Shown piece after piece: positions 10,001 through 17,700 of a DNA stretch of 64,000 bases. The notes under the pieces are model-generated. The model did no database searches. It saw only the letters and a list, made by a program, of their open reading frames with translations, and had not been told where the DNA came from. The translations under genes were made by a program, and so were the position numbers. The stretch's first letter is position 1. Every line of letters begins with the position of its first letter. The DNA is from Flavobacterium sp. UBA7665 (lineage in GTDB: Bacteria; Bacteroidota; Bacteroidia; Flavobacteriales; Flavobacteriaceae): assembly GCA_002483285.1 (NCBI GenBank), contig DLHP01000033.1, positions 1 through 64,000 on the forward strand, written 5' to 3'.

Positions 10001-10243
10001 CCCACGGTAGATGGCACCGAATGGATTAGCGGGTGGGTTGGCCATGGCCACGTCGGAGTAGACATAACCAATCCAGGAACCCGAACCGTAGGAAGTTTGG
10101 TCACCTGTTGGTGTACACTGTGCAACGGCCTTGGTCACATTTACAAACAATGCAAGTGCGATTATCAAATGATACTGACGTAGGAGTATCAACAACGAAT
10201 GATACAATCTTTGGTCTAACTTAAAATTTTGAATTCTTCTCAT
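4091..10243 (-). CDS. giant secreted adhesin: PA14-like and repeated Ig-like domains, T9SS sorting domain
   Basis: 2050-residue surface protein, probably anchored or released through T9SS and involved in adhesion or glycan contact. Order: signal peptide (about 1-42, ending AVAQ), PA14/GLEYA-like domain (about 43-190, with YYTFTIGGDDGVRLSLDGG), two Ig-like repeats, a second PA14-like domain, seven more Ig-like repeats, a third more divergent carbohydrate-binding-like domain (about 1155-1310, with CGTYTIALANWDDATQVYING), one or two final Ig-like repeats, then a 450-residue conserved module (with KLYDYTYWASPVQG and NLIGNPYPSAIDID) and the sorting domain ending KKVILN. Each Ig-like unit is 85-90 residues and carries YQWGTG, GSNII and TTYWVRR plus two cysteines. 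The repeats invite recombination and assembly error. Neighbouring genes share the C-terminal module. Confidence 0.85.
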   Translation of the reverse strand: MRRIQNFKLDQRLYHSLLILLRQYHLIIALALFVNVTKAVAQCTPTGDQTSYGSGSWIGYVYSDVAMANPPANPFGAIYRGYVTQPETFDQNLGNGAISGTNVCGSYTDMMAYRFKMIKNFTAGYYTFTIGGDDGVRLSLDGGSSFAISDWNYHAYQTSSATFYLSGSINLVLENYDQGGESRVSFSYVACTTYSTAPTSISGTNSICSGTSTTLTATGGTSISGTTYQWGTGTTVGSNIIAGQTASSITVNPTASTTYWVRRLDPSPCNTITAGVTQVVTVTAASSDPTSITGTTTLCLGNSTTLTANGGTLGTGAAYQWGTGAVGSNIISEQTAATLNITPSATTTYWVRRTNTAPCSAYTNAATVTVTVNIPAGNQTAYGSGSWIGYVYSAMDLSNPPSNAFTATYRGYVTQTETFDQSLGGGALAGPNLCETYADRFSIRFKMQKNFTAGYYTFTVGGDDGYRLSLDGGATFVINNFVDHGYVTSTSSQFYLSGNTNLVLEYYEQGGESRVSFSYVACTNFSTAPTGISGATSLCTGTGGTTLNATGGYEAPGATYQWGTGATVGSNIIAGATSSSYYINPTTTTTYWVRRVDGSPCNLTTAGATQTITVATPSTNPTSITTPSTTICRGTTITLTANGGTLAVGGSYQWGTGYTAGSNIIAGQTSATLSVAPNASGGYWVRRVDPAPCNTQTPGVNITITVNQPSVAPTAINSVTTSCSGTNIQLTAIGGTLGTNAAYQWGTGIVGSNIIGGANSVSYYPSPTATTTYWVRIVDGSPCSTNTAAITQTVTVSTPSTNPSIATSATTVCRSANVTLTASGGTMGTGAVYQWGSGSSVGSNIISGQSGASIVVNPAVSGSYWVRRIDPAPCNTQTSGSQVYLNVNQPSVAPTSISAGSTSLCFGTGGTNLTANGGTLGSSASYQWGTGTVGSNIIGGANSASYYINPTATTTYWVRIVDNTPCSSNTAAASITITAASPSTAPTGITASATTVCSGASVTLTATGGTAATGATYQWGTGYTVGSNPISGNTVSITVNPTSSTVYWVRRIDPAPCNTQTGGPTVSITVNALSTAPTGISGGASASCPGTTYTLTATGGTAATGASYQWGTGSVVGSNIIAGTGISINVTPTATTTYWVRRYDASCSSYTTGTTTSITITPAGNPAVFGNNVWNVYGYSTGDITLATAIYAGYYSVNTLGVDTQNGTNSWASTASPSSSAGWTGCTVPADNFTMALKRSGFPCGTYTIALANWDDATQVYINGTQVWSCIDWSGANTCNGAIGSYTLNSTSTIEIRVRENAGNANVALTLTKTNVDSTAPTAIAGTTTLCSGNTTTLTATGGTLAAGGSYEWGTGIVGSNIIAGATTASISASPTVTTTYWVRRVDALCNTTTTGVSQTVTVNTGTTAGTLSTPTSTICRNNSPSAITLSANVGNVIKWQYANDAAFTSGVTDIVSTNTILSSADMGTISSTRYYRAVVQYQTCDVKYTAPVGVTVPAAITYNGTWSGTPTATSSVIISSNLTLASDLNVCSCQVSGATTLTINSGSNLIVQTSLVVDPTANIIVKDKGSIVQVDDSATNIGKVNVFRNSKPMKLYDYTYWASPVQGWKLNELSPNTLNDKFYSFNPLINNWAVSLGGVDVMTPGKGYIVRAPQGWSLANATSGVYEGTFNGVPNTGLVPVTIQKGAGTMNLIGNPYPSAIDIDLFLTDPANAGIVNGTVYLWTHNTAISSTLPGNNLYNYTADDYAKYNLTGGVTTATPAISGGIVPDGKIASGQGFFIEAATGLSNGTYTASFKNSMRVAGSNDRFYRVNQTTAAISATNDIVKNRIWVNISNAQGAYNQILIGYLTGATDGYDTMYDGKPMATGNVLSMYSLIGTDTYSIQGRALPFAATDVVPLGYKTSVAGSYTIAIENFDGLFENQNVYLVDKLLNVTQNLKAGVYTFTTESGTFDNRFEIRYNDGTALATNNPMTSTVDFTVYTNHKQVYLHSTKTMVSVKIYDLLGREVYNAGNIYARDYKTPVLNLSNQVLIVKARFENNISASKKVILN

Positions 10244-10287
10244 TTTGTGAATGCTGTACTATTGGTGTAAAATCTATAAACATCGAC

Positions 10288-10319
10288 CAAATGTATAATA
10301 ATGTCGATGAAATACACAA
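10288..10319 (-). promoter_or_regulatory. promoter of the giant adhesin gene
   Basis: TACATTTG (complement of 10288-10295) is a good -7 box, and TTG (complement of 10317-10319) lies 21 bases upstream, the same geometry as at 3839-3870. The remaining AT-rich 10244-10529 shows no gene. Confidence 0.6.
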
Positions 10320-10529
10320 ATCACATTGAAATATATTTTTTTTCTTACAAATAGCTAAAACGTTTTCGTATCGAATTAATGCTTGAAAAAGTGGATGTTA
10401 ATCCTCGAAAAAAAAATATGTGACATCATAAAACAAGTTTAAAAAAGTAAGAAAAATACTAAATAGGAATTAACCCGACAATTCAAAGAAGATAACAGTT
10501 GGCTTTAGTTCATCATAATAACACAAAAA

Positions 10530-10560
10530 AAACCCGCCGAAACAAGTCCTACGGGTTTAG
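10530..10560 (-). terminator. terminator of the beta-helix protein gene
   Basis: AAACCCG (10530-10536) pairs with CGGGTTT (10552-10558). On the minus strand it is followed by a run of T. It lies about 20 bases after the stop at 10580. Confidence 0.75.
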
Positions 10561-10579
10561 TAGTGGTATTTAAAAGTGA

Positions 10580-13500
10580 CTAATTGAGAATAATCTTGCG
10601 CGTCATTTCGGTAGCATTGGCCATTTTTACCTTCACCACCAACACTTGGTTGGTTACCGATAAAGCAGGTGATTGGAACCTATGCGTATCAATATTGTCC
10701 TGGCTATAAATCGTCCGGCCCAACAAATCGTAAACCACCACCGATTGAATAGGTGATGCGGCCTGTACAAAAAGCTGTCGGTCTTTAGTGTATACATTCA
10801 ATCCGGTTGTCGCGATTGGGTTGGCTACCGCCAAAGTAGCCTCCACAAAACGCAATTCGAATCGATCGTTGAACGTTCCTGAAACCGTGGTAAAGGAGTA
10901 GGCGGCCGTTTTAAGGTTTTGGATGGTGTTGCTCAGTTTGTCTACTAAAAACACGTCTTGGTTCAAGAACAAACCGTCGGTGTTTTCAATAGCAATCGTA
11001 AACGTGCCATTGATGGTAGTTTTATAACCCAACGGCACCACGTCCGAATCGGTAAAAGGCAAAGCTCTTCCCTGAATTGTATATCGGTCGCTCCCAATCA
11101 AGGAGTACAACGAAAGTGCATTGTTGCTGCCAAAGGTTTTGCCATCGTATAAATTGTCGGCGTCATTGGTCGCGCCGGTGATATAACCCAAGAGTGTTTC
11201 GTTGTAGCCGCCTTCGGTGTTCGAGATACTCATCCAAACGCGGTTTTTCTCAATCGGAGCCTGGTCGATCGGGTCACTCGGGCGCGTCCTGAAAAATTGG
11301 CTGTTGCTGCCGGTAAGGCGCATGCTGTTGTTGAAATTTGCGGTATAGCTGCCTGCCGACAAGGCCGGGTTCGCTTCTATAAAGAACCCTTGCCCCGATG
11401 CAATTTTCCCATTGGGAACCACACCACCAGAAATAGCAGCCGTCGCGGTTTTTACACCTCCGGTTAAATTGTAAGCCGCGAAGTCATCGCTCGTATAATT
11501 GTAAACATAGTTTCCGGGAATGGTGCTGCTGATTGCGGTATTGTGTGTCCAAACGTAAACCGTTCCGTTCACGATATTCTTGTTGTTCGCGTCGGTCAGG
11601 AACGCATCGATATCAATCGCCGAAGGATAAGGATTTCCAATCAAATTGTAGTTGCCGTCCGCCCTTTGGATGGTTACCGGAACCACGCCCGTATTGGGTA
11701 CCCCGCTAAAAGTCGCCGTAAAAACGCCTTGGGTATCGTTTGTAGCGCTCCAGCCTTGCGGCGCACGGATGATGTAACCCTGTCCGGGCGCCATCGTGGC
11801 CACACCGTTCAATGAAGTCACGTACAATCCGGTCGCGGTGTTGAAACTGAAATATTTATCAGCCAAAGTGTTAGGAGAAACGTCATGCAAAGTCACGCCT
11901 TGTACCGGCGCCGACCAATAGGTGTAATCGTAGAGTTTCATCCTTGAGGTTTTGCGTTTGACCGAAATTGATCCGGTCGTGGTCGCGGCGTCATCTACCT
12001 GAACCAAGCTACCGCTGTCTTCCACAACGAGGTTTCCGTTAACGTTGATGTTGTTTTGGATTTTGGCAAAGTGGCTGCCCGTGATCGTCAGTGTAAAACC
12101 GCTGTTCACGATGAGCTCGCAGGCGTTGAGGTTCGCAGTTGCCGTAGTGTAATTGCCGTTGATGATGGCTTTTACATTGATGGTTGGCGCGTTGTTGCTC
12201 CAGCCGGTTCCGTTCCAGGTGGTGGAGGTACAGCATTTTTCGGAGTTGTACTCATCGGCGCCCATATCGGGTGCGGTGGCGTTGCGCGTTTCGTTGTCGA
12301 TATCGATGGTGATTGCGGCGAGCGGTGTGCCTTTTCCGTTGAGTGTGCAATTCGACGCCGTCAGGTGCAAATCGGTCGAGGAGGTAAAAGCCGGGAGTTC
12401 ATTAACCGAGTTCGCATCCTTTCCTGTAGCGGTCTTCCAGGCCGCCAAAGTGGTCTTGGCCGAACCCAAATAACCGATGTTGCTCGCATAGTAATCGTTA
12501 TAATTGATATTGGCAAAAGCCGTATTGGCCACGCCCGAGTACACCGCATAAGGCGTTCCCGTGTTACTGGTATTGGTAAAGATGTTGTTGACGATGTTGA
12601 AAACCGAACCATCTACGAGGCAAAGCGCCGCCGATGTGTTGTTCTGATTGCCGTTCATCGCGACAGAATTGTAGTAGATTTTGATGTCTTTTCCCTTGCG
12701 AACGAGAATTCCGTTGGCATTGTTGGTGGTGGTTCCGGTCGAGGTGACATCGCTGATCATGTTGTTGGCGATTAATAAATTGGCAGCGTTGGTGTTGCTC
12801 AAATCGATGTCAATCCCGCGGATGATGCCGTTTCCGGTGTTTTTGATGTTTTGGATGGTGTTCTCCAGTACGCTTCCGTTAAGGTTGTTGTCTCCTTTGA
12901 GTAAAATCGCCGAACCAATCATGTGGTTGAGCGTGTGGCTGAAGTTTGAAATAGTATTTTTCCTAATCGTATAGTCGTTGCAATTGTCTACGATAATCGC
13001 GTTGATATAAGGATTCCCGCTGTTGTTGTTTAGGACTCCGCTGAGCGCATTCGACTGGATCGAAAACCCGTTGACGTTAATGAGGTTCATACCCAGGAAA
13101 GGTTTCTCTGAATCGACCGTACTTCCGATGGTGTTTGCGTTGATGGTAATATTGCCTGATTTGAGGCTGCTCGAAGCGCTTCCGTTGATGTAAATGCCTT
13201 CCTTCACATTGACAAATAAGTTGTTTGAAAGGGTAGTGTTGGAGTTGGCGCCGGTTGCCGCTGCCATACCCAACGAACTGTTCCCTCCAACCGTATTGCT
13301 ACCCGAATACACGCCCAGGCACCAATTGCCGGCCTGGTTTTTCGCATTGTTTTTCAAGATGGTGTTTTTAACGGTGACGTTGGATGAACCTACCGCGCTG
13401 TTGCTCGCAATCCAAACCACGCTTTGGTTGACGTAAACCACTGAATTGGAGTTGTTGAGCGTGAGGTTGCGGGTGTTGCCGTTTGTGGTGTTGCTGCCAT

Positions 13501-13852
13501 CAATGATGATATTCGAGGCGCCGTTGCATTTAATCACCGCCGGGATTCCGGTGTAGCTGTTGGCATTGTTTGCCGTGATCGTGATGGTTTTGGTGGCTAC
13601 GGGTTTGATGGTGAGCGTGTTGGTGGCACTCGATCCGGTGTAGGCGTTGATGGTCAAAGGCTCGGTGACTGTGACGTCGCTAACCAGGCTAAAGACAACG
13701 GGACCTGAAACGCCCACGCTGTTGATTCTGGCAATCGCGTTTGGTAAGCTGTTGAATGGGTTGGCTTGTCCGGTTCCTACGAGATAAGTTCCAGACAATT
13801 GTGCCGAAGCCAAAACAGGCAATAATAAGATAAGAGTAATTAATTTTTTCAT
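10580..13852 (-). CDS. secreted right-handed beta-helix protein with T9SS sorting domain
   Basis: About 1090 residues. The chosen start gives a clean signal peptide (MKKLITLILLLPVLASAQ); an in-frame ATG nine codons upstream is less likely. Residues about 20-530 are rich in Asn/Ile/Val with repeating patterns such as NIIIDGSNT, NITINANTIG and ANNMISDVTSTG, typical of parallel beta-helix (PbH1) repeats seen in polysaccharide lyases and adhesins. It is followed by GADEYNSEKCC and a short beta-rich strand region. The last 450 residues are the module shared with the neighbouring giant adhesin (KLYDYTYWSAPVQG, NLIGNPYPSAIDID, YTIQGRALPF), then a sorting domain ending RKIILN. Lyase activity cannot be claimed from sequence; surface adhesion or glycan binding is equally possible. 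Confidence 0.8.
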   Translation of the reverse strand: MKKLITLILLLPVLASAQLSGTYLVGTGQANPFNSLPNAIARINSVGVSGPVVFSLVSDVTVTEPLTINAYTGSSATNTLTIKPVATKTITITANNANSYTGIPAVIKCNGASNIIIDGSNTTNGNTRNLTLNNSNSVVYVNQSVVWIASNSAVGSSNVTVKNTILKNNAKNQAGNWCLGVYSGSNTVGGNSSLGMAAATGANSNTTLSNNLFVNVKEGIYINGSASSSLKSGNITINANTIGSTVDSEKPFLGMNLINVNGFSIQSNALSGVLNNNSGNPYINAIIVDNCNDYTIRKNTISNFSHTLNHMIGSAILLKGDNNLNGSVLENTIQNIKNTGNGIIRGIDIDLSNTNAANLLIANNMISDVTSTGTTTNNANGILVRKGKDIKIYYNSVAMNGNQNNTSAALCLVDGSVFNIVNNIFTNTSNTGTPYAVYSGVANTAFANINYNDYYASNIGYLGSAKTTLAAWKTATGKDANSVNELPAFTSSTDLHLTASNCTLNGKGTPLAAITIDIDNETRNATAPDMGADEYNSEKCCTSTTWNGTGWSNNAPTINVKAIINGNYTTATANLNACELIVNSGFTLTITGSHFAKIQNNINVNGNLVVEDSGSLVQVDDAATTTGSISVKRKTSRMKLYDYTYWSAPVQGVTLHDVSPNTLADKYFSFNTATGLYVTSLNGVATMAPGQGYIIRAPQGWSATNDTQGVFTATFSGVPNTGVVPVTIQRADGNYNLIGNPYPSAIDIDAFLTDANNKNIVNGTVYVWTHNTAISSTIPGNYVYNYTSDDFAAYNLTGGVKTATAAISGGVVPNGKIASGQGFFIEANPALSAGSYTANFNNSMRLTGSNSQFFRTRPSDPIDQAPIEKNRVWMSISNTEGGYNETLLGYITGATNDADNLYDGKTFGSNNALSLYSLIGSDRYTIQGRALPFTDSDVVPLGYKTTINGTFTIAIENTDGLFLNQDVFLVDKLSNTIQNLKTAAYSFTTVSGTFNDRFELRFVEATLAVANPIATTGLNVYTKDRQLFVQAASPIQSVVVYDLLGRTIYSQDNIDTHRFQSPALSVTNQVLVVKVKMANATEMTRKIILN

Positions 13853-13945
13853 TTGGGGATTTGTTAGATTCTTGGTCATTTACGGCAACAATATTTTTTT
13901 GGTTTTAACATTTTAAAAAAATACTATGCTCGCATAATTCCGACA

Positions 13946-13953
13946 CAAATGTA
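13946..13953 (-). promoter_or_regulatory. -7 box of the beta-helix protein gene
   Basis: The minus strand reads TACATTTG, the same -7 box as the other two surface-protein genes. No TTG at the ideal distance is present; the nearest is 17 bases upstream. The start codon is about 95 bases downstream. Confidence 0.45.
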
Positions 13954-14105
13954 TATACAAATGAAAGTCACAATTTGAGATTTAACTTACTTTTCGATGA
14001 AGCGGGTTCTTTTGCCGACAATTGGTGTTAAGGGCTGTTAAGCCGAGAATTAGCGCAAACGTTTTCGTGAAAAAACAGCTTAATTTTCGCAAAATGCGCA
14101 TAAAA

Positions 14106-14130
14106 AAGCCGCTGTGTCATTCAGCGGTTT
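14106..14130 (-). terminator. terminator of recX
   Basis: AGCCGCT (14107-14113) pairs with AGCGGTT (14123-14129), followed on the minus strand by TTTTTT. It lies 10 bases after the recX stop. Confidence 0.75.
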
Positions 14131-14140
14131 AATAGGTCAT

Positions 14141-14620
14141 TCACGGTGTTTTATTGTGCTCTAATTCTTTCATTTTTTGGTAAACGAGTTGGCTTTCGAA
14201 TCCTTTCCGGAGTAAAAAATCACAGAATTTTTTGCGCTTCTTTTGGGTGTTTTTCTCGGTGATCGAGTGCCAATGTTTGAGCGAAATCGAGTCGAAGGTT
14301 TGCTTATATTCGTCATCGGCGATTTCCTTGAGCGCGGTGTTGATGTTGTATTGTGAGATATTTCTTAACTTTAATTCATTGATAATGCGCGTTTTTCCCC
14401 AATTTTTGATGCGGTGTTTGCCTCGGGCGAAACTCTGTGCAAAGCGCTCTTCATTGAGGAAATTGTGCTCGATTAGGTGTACAATAATCTCGTCCGAATC
14501 CTCGCGAGACACCGCCATTGCTCGCATCTTCTCAATCACCTCGTCATGGCAGCGTTCCTGATAAGCACAATACGCTTCTAATTTCTGCTTAACTTGTTGA
14601 TAGGTAAGGGGTTCTGGCAT
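14141..14620 (-). CDS. recX: regulatory protein RecX
   Basis: RecX family: a small all-helical protein that binds RecA filaments and limits recombinase activity during DNA repair. The 159 residues carry the three tandem three-helix units of the family, with FLNEERFAQSFARGKHRIKNWG (about 54-75) as the most typical stretch and INELKLRNIS following. It stands alone between two surface-protein genes, with its own terminator, and diverges from the gene at 14786. A -7-like box (complement of 14669-14676, TATTTTTG) lies upstream. recA is not in the window. Confidence 0.9.
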   Translation of the reverse strand: MPEPLTYQQVKQKLEAYCAYQERCHDEVIEKMRAMAVSREDSDEIIVHLIEHNFLNEERFAQSFARGKHRIKNWGKTRIINELKLRNISQYNINTALKEIADDEYKQTFDSISLKHWHSITEKNTQKKRKKFCDFLLRKGFESQLVYQKMKELEHNKTP

Positions 14621-14668
14621 GGCGTAAAGCTTAAGATTATCTGTTGTTTTGTTGATAATTTAGTAATG

Positions 14669-14676
14669 CAAAAATA
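14669..14676 (-). promoter_or_regulatory. -7 box of recX
   Basis: The minus strand reads TATTTTTG, a fit to TAnnTTTG, about 50 bases upstream of recX. It abuts the divergent promoter of the gene at 14786. No clear -33 TTG is seen. Confidence 0.45.
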
Positions 14677-14706
14677 TTGAAATAAAGCAAATTAAGTATA
14701 GATTTG
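14677..14706 (+). promoter_or_regulatory. consensus Bacteroidota promoter for the 1489-residue surface protein
   Basis: TTG at 14677-14679, a 19-base spacer, then TAGATTTG at 14699-14706. This is the ideal spacing for the group. The chosen start codon follows 80 bases later. Confidence 0.75.
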
Positions 14707-14785
14707 TGGGTTCAAATTTTTCTAAATCAGAGTAAGAAAATCCAACCCAATGCGTAATACGTACCTACAAAATACCACATTTGCG

Positions 14786-17700
14786 ATGAAATTGAAGATT
14801 ACTATATTTTTACTGTTGTTATCGACTTTGAGTTGGAGCCAGGCGACTTTGCCGGTAACCAGGACAACATGGAACGCAACACCAACCGGATGGACGGATA
14901 CTGGTGTTACTTACTTAACTGCATTTGCATGCTCAGGAAACAATGGAGGAAGAATGGATACCTCTGGACAATTTTACCAAGTAAACTTTAATAGCGCTCC
15001 AACGGCTCTTACCTTTGTTGCAAAACCAACGGGTGCAACGACAGGTTCTTTATTAGTAGAAGAATCTCCCAATGGAGTTGCTTGGACTACTGTAAGCAAT
15101 ATAGTCGGTGCTGCGCTTAATACTAATGCTTCTTGTACCACACACGGACCCTTTGCTTTATTGTCAGCTTCAAGATATGTCAGATGGACATTTACAAAAG
15201 TCGCAGCGGTGAATTTAACGATTGATGATGTTTCCATTACCTCGCCAACTCCAGCTATTACCGTTTCCCCAACAACCTTAAGCGGATTTACTTACGCAGG
15301 TGCCGGTCCTTCGGCTGAGCAAAGCTTCACCGCTTCAGGGGTCAATCTCTCAACCAATCTTACGTTGACCGCACCATCCAATTATGAAATTTCGTTTACT
15401 TCGGGTAGCGGTTTTACCAGCGCAATTAATTTAGCTCCCTCATCGGGAACCGTTCCAAACACGACCATTTATGTGCGTTTGAAAGCTGGCCTTTCTATCG
15501 GTACGTATAATCAAGTTTTACCGGCTACGAGTACTGGTGCCACGACACAAAATGTCAACCTTAATGGTTCGGTCACAGGATCTTCGTCCTCCGATTTAAT
15601 CGCAGTGTCAGGTTCGGAAGCCGTGACTATTTCAAGTACGGTAAACAATAACGCGCCCCTTACTTCGGTTACCGGCGTGCAAGTATGGCAGTTTAAAGTG
15701 CGTGACGGCGGTGCTACACTCAATGACGCCGATACTTCCCCAACGATACTTAACGCAATTACCTTGGCGCAAGCAGCAGGAAACGCCGTGGCTACCTGGA
15801 CAGACGCGATTAACACCATCGCCTTATTTGATGGAACCACATTTATAGCAACCGGAGTGGTAGCCGGCACAACAATCACCTTTTCAGGATTGAACGTTTC
15901 GGTCGCCGACAACACAGAAAAAACACTCTCGCTGCGATTGTCACTTAAATGCGCCGCTTGGACCACTACCAAAGACGGACAGGATTTTGGTTTTTCGCTG
16001 AGCAACGCCAATACCACGTTCTCGGCTTCGGGTTCGGGTAAAGCAGCTTTCCCCGCCTTGACTTCACTCAATGGGCAAAATGCCATAGCGGTTGTAGCCT
16101 CTACGCTGAGCTTTTCAGTGCAGCCTATTAATACGGGAATGAATGGTGCAATGAATCCCGCGGTACAGGTTAAAGCGACCGATGCTTGTGGAAATACCGA
16201 CATTGGTTATACCGGCAACATTTCTATTACAAGTACGGGAACGATGTCGCCAGTAACAAATACTTCTAATGCTAGTAGCGGTATTGCCGTTTTTTCTACC
16301 ATTACCCATACCGTTGCCGGATCGGGATATACCTTGACCGCAACAGCGCCCGGATTGACCACAGCCATCAGTACCGCTTTCAACATCACGACTACTACCG
16401 CCGTACAGCCTGGAGACATTGCCATCCTCGCATTCAACAACAGCACAGTGGCCTCGGAGGATGAAATTAGTTTCATAACCTTTGTTGATATTTTGCCGGG
16501 AACAGTGATTGATATTACCGACAATCCTTATCGCAAGTGCACACCCGGCGGAAATGGCTGGGGAATCTCCGAAGGTTGGATCAGGTTGCAGAAAACCAAT
16601 ACGACACTACCAAAGGGAACCGTGGTCACCGTTAGGGTCAACTTGGGAACGCCAACCGTCTTTTCTGGAGATGCTGCGAACTGGACGGCCTCAAAACCAC
16701 AACCTGCGGGGCAAGGCGTTTTTGACCTGAATTCAAATGGAGAACAAATTTTCTTCATGAGCGGTGGAAGTGTAGGCGGACCAAGCGCTTCGACAGCCAC
16801 TGTGGATACCGGGACTTACTCTGGATATTTTATTTTTGGATTCAATACCAAAGGTAATGTCTGGACACCGATTTGTGGCAATTCGGCAGCAGGCGGAACT
16901 CAAAATTCAGGCAAACCTGATTTCTTTGATTGCTTCCTTACGTGGCCGACTGCCCAGGCCGACAAGAACAAATACATTGGGCCGATTACGGCGACCAATA
17001 AAAGAGGTTGGATTGAGCGGATTAACAATCCTACAAACTGGAGAGGATATAGCGCCAATACAGGCGTGGGTGGATATGATGATGTGGCCGAGCCTAATTT
17101 CATAGGTGCAGTATATACGGTGAACGCCGGCGGTTTCACAGACGGCCTCTGGATTGGCGACAAAAGCACCAACTGGTTTGAGTGCAATAACTGGCAGGCA
17201 TTGAAAGTACCAGATGAAAATGTAAACGTAATTTTGGACGCGAATTCAACGCAAAAGGCAACCATCGATGCAACGGCAACCTTCGCGAGCCTTTACAGTG
17301 GTATCGCCAAATGCAAGGATTTGACTATTTCCAACCAAAGTGTAGAATTGGTAGCAAACAGCGCCAATGTGCTCAGGTCATTCGGGGACATATACCTCAA
17401 TCCGGGCGGAACACTCGATATGGATGATAGCAACTCCGGTACTGCCGATGGCGTATTGTCGTTCAACGGCAACTGGGTGAACACCTCAGGCATTGCGGCT
17501 TTCCAGGAAGGCAACGGTACAGTAATCCTCACCGGAAACGGTACCCAAACCATTTCAAGTGTGGCACCAGAAGCGACCGAAACCTTTTACAACCTCACAC
17601 TAGACAACAGTTATACGACTGCTACCTCGGGTAATATCATCGCTACCAATGACCTCGATGTGAAAATAGACCGCACGCTTACCATCAGCTCCAACACTTA

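Noticed and set aside
4091..10243. Possible CRISPR-like array in the repeated region
   Set aside because: The periodicity is in-frame protein repeats of 85-90 residues with diverging sequence, not short identical repeats with spacers.
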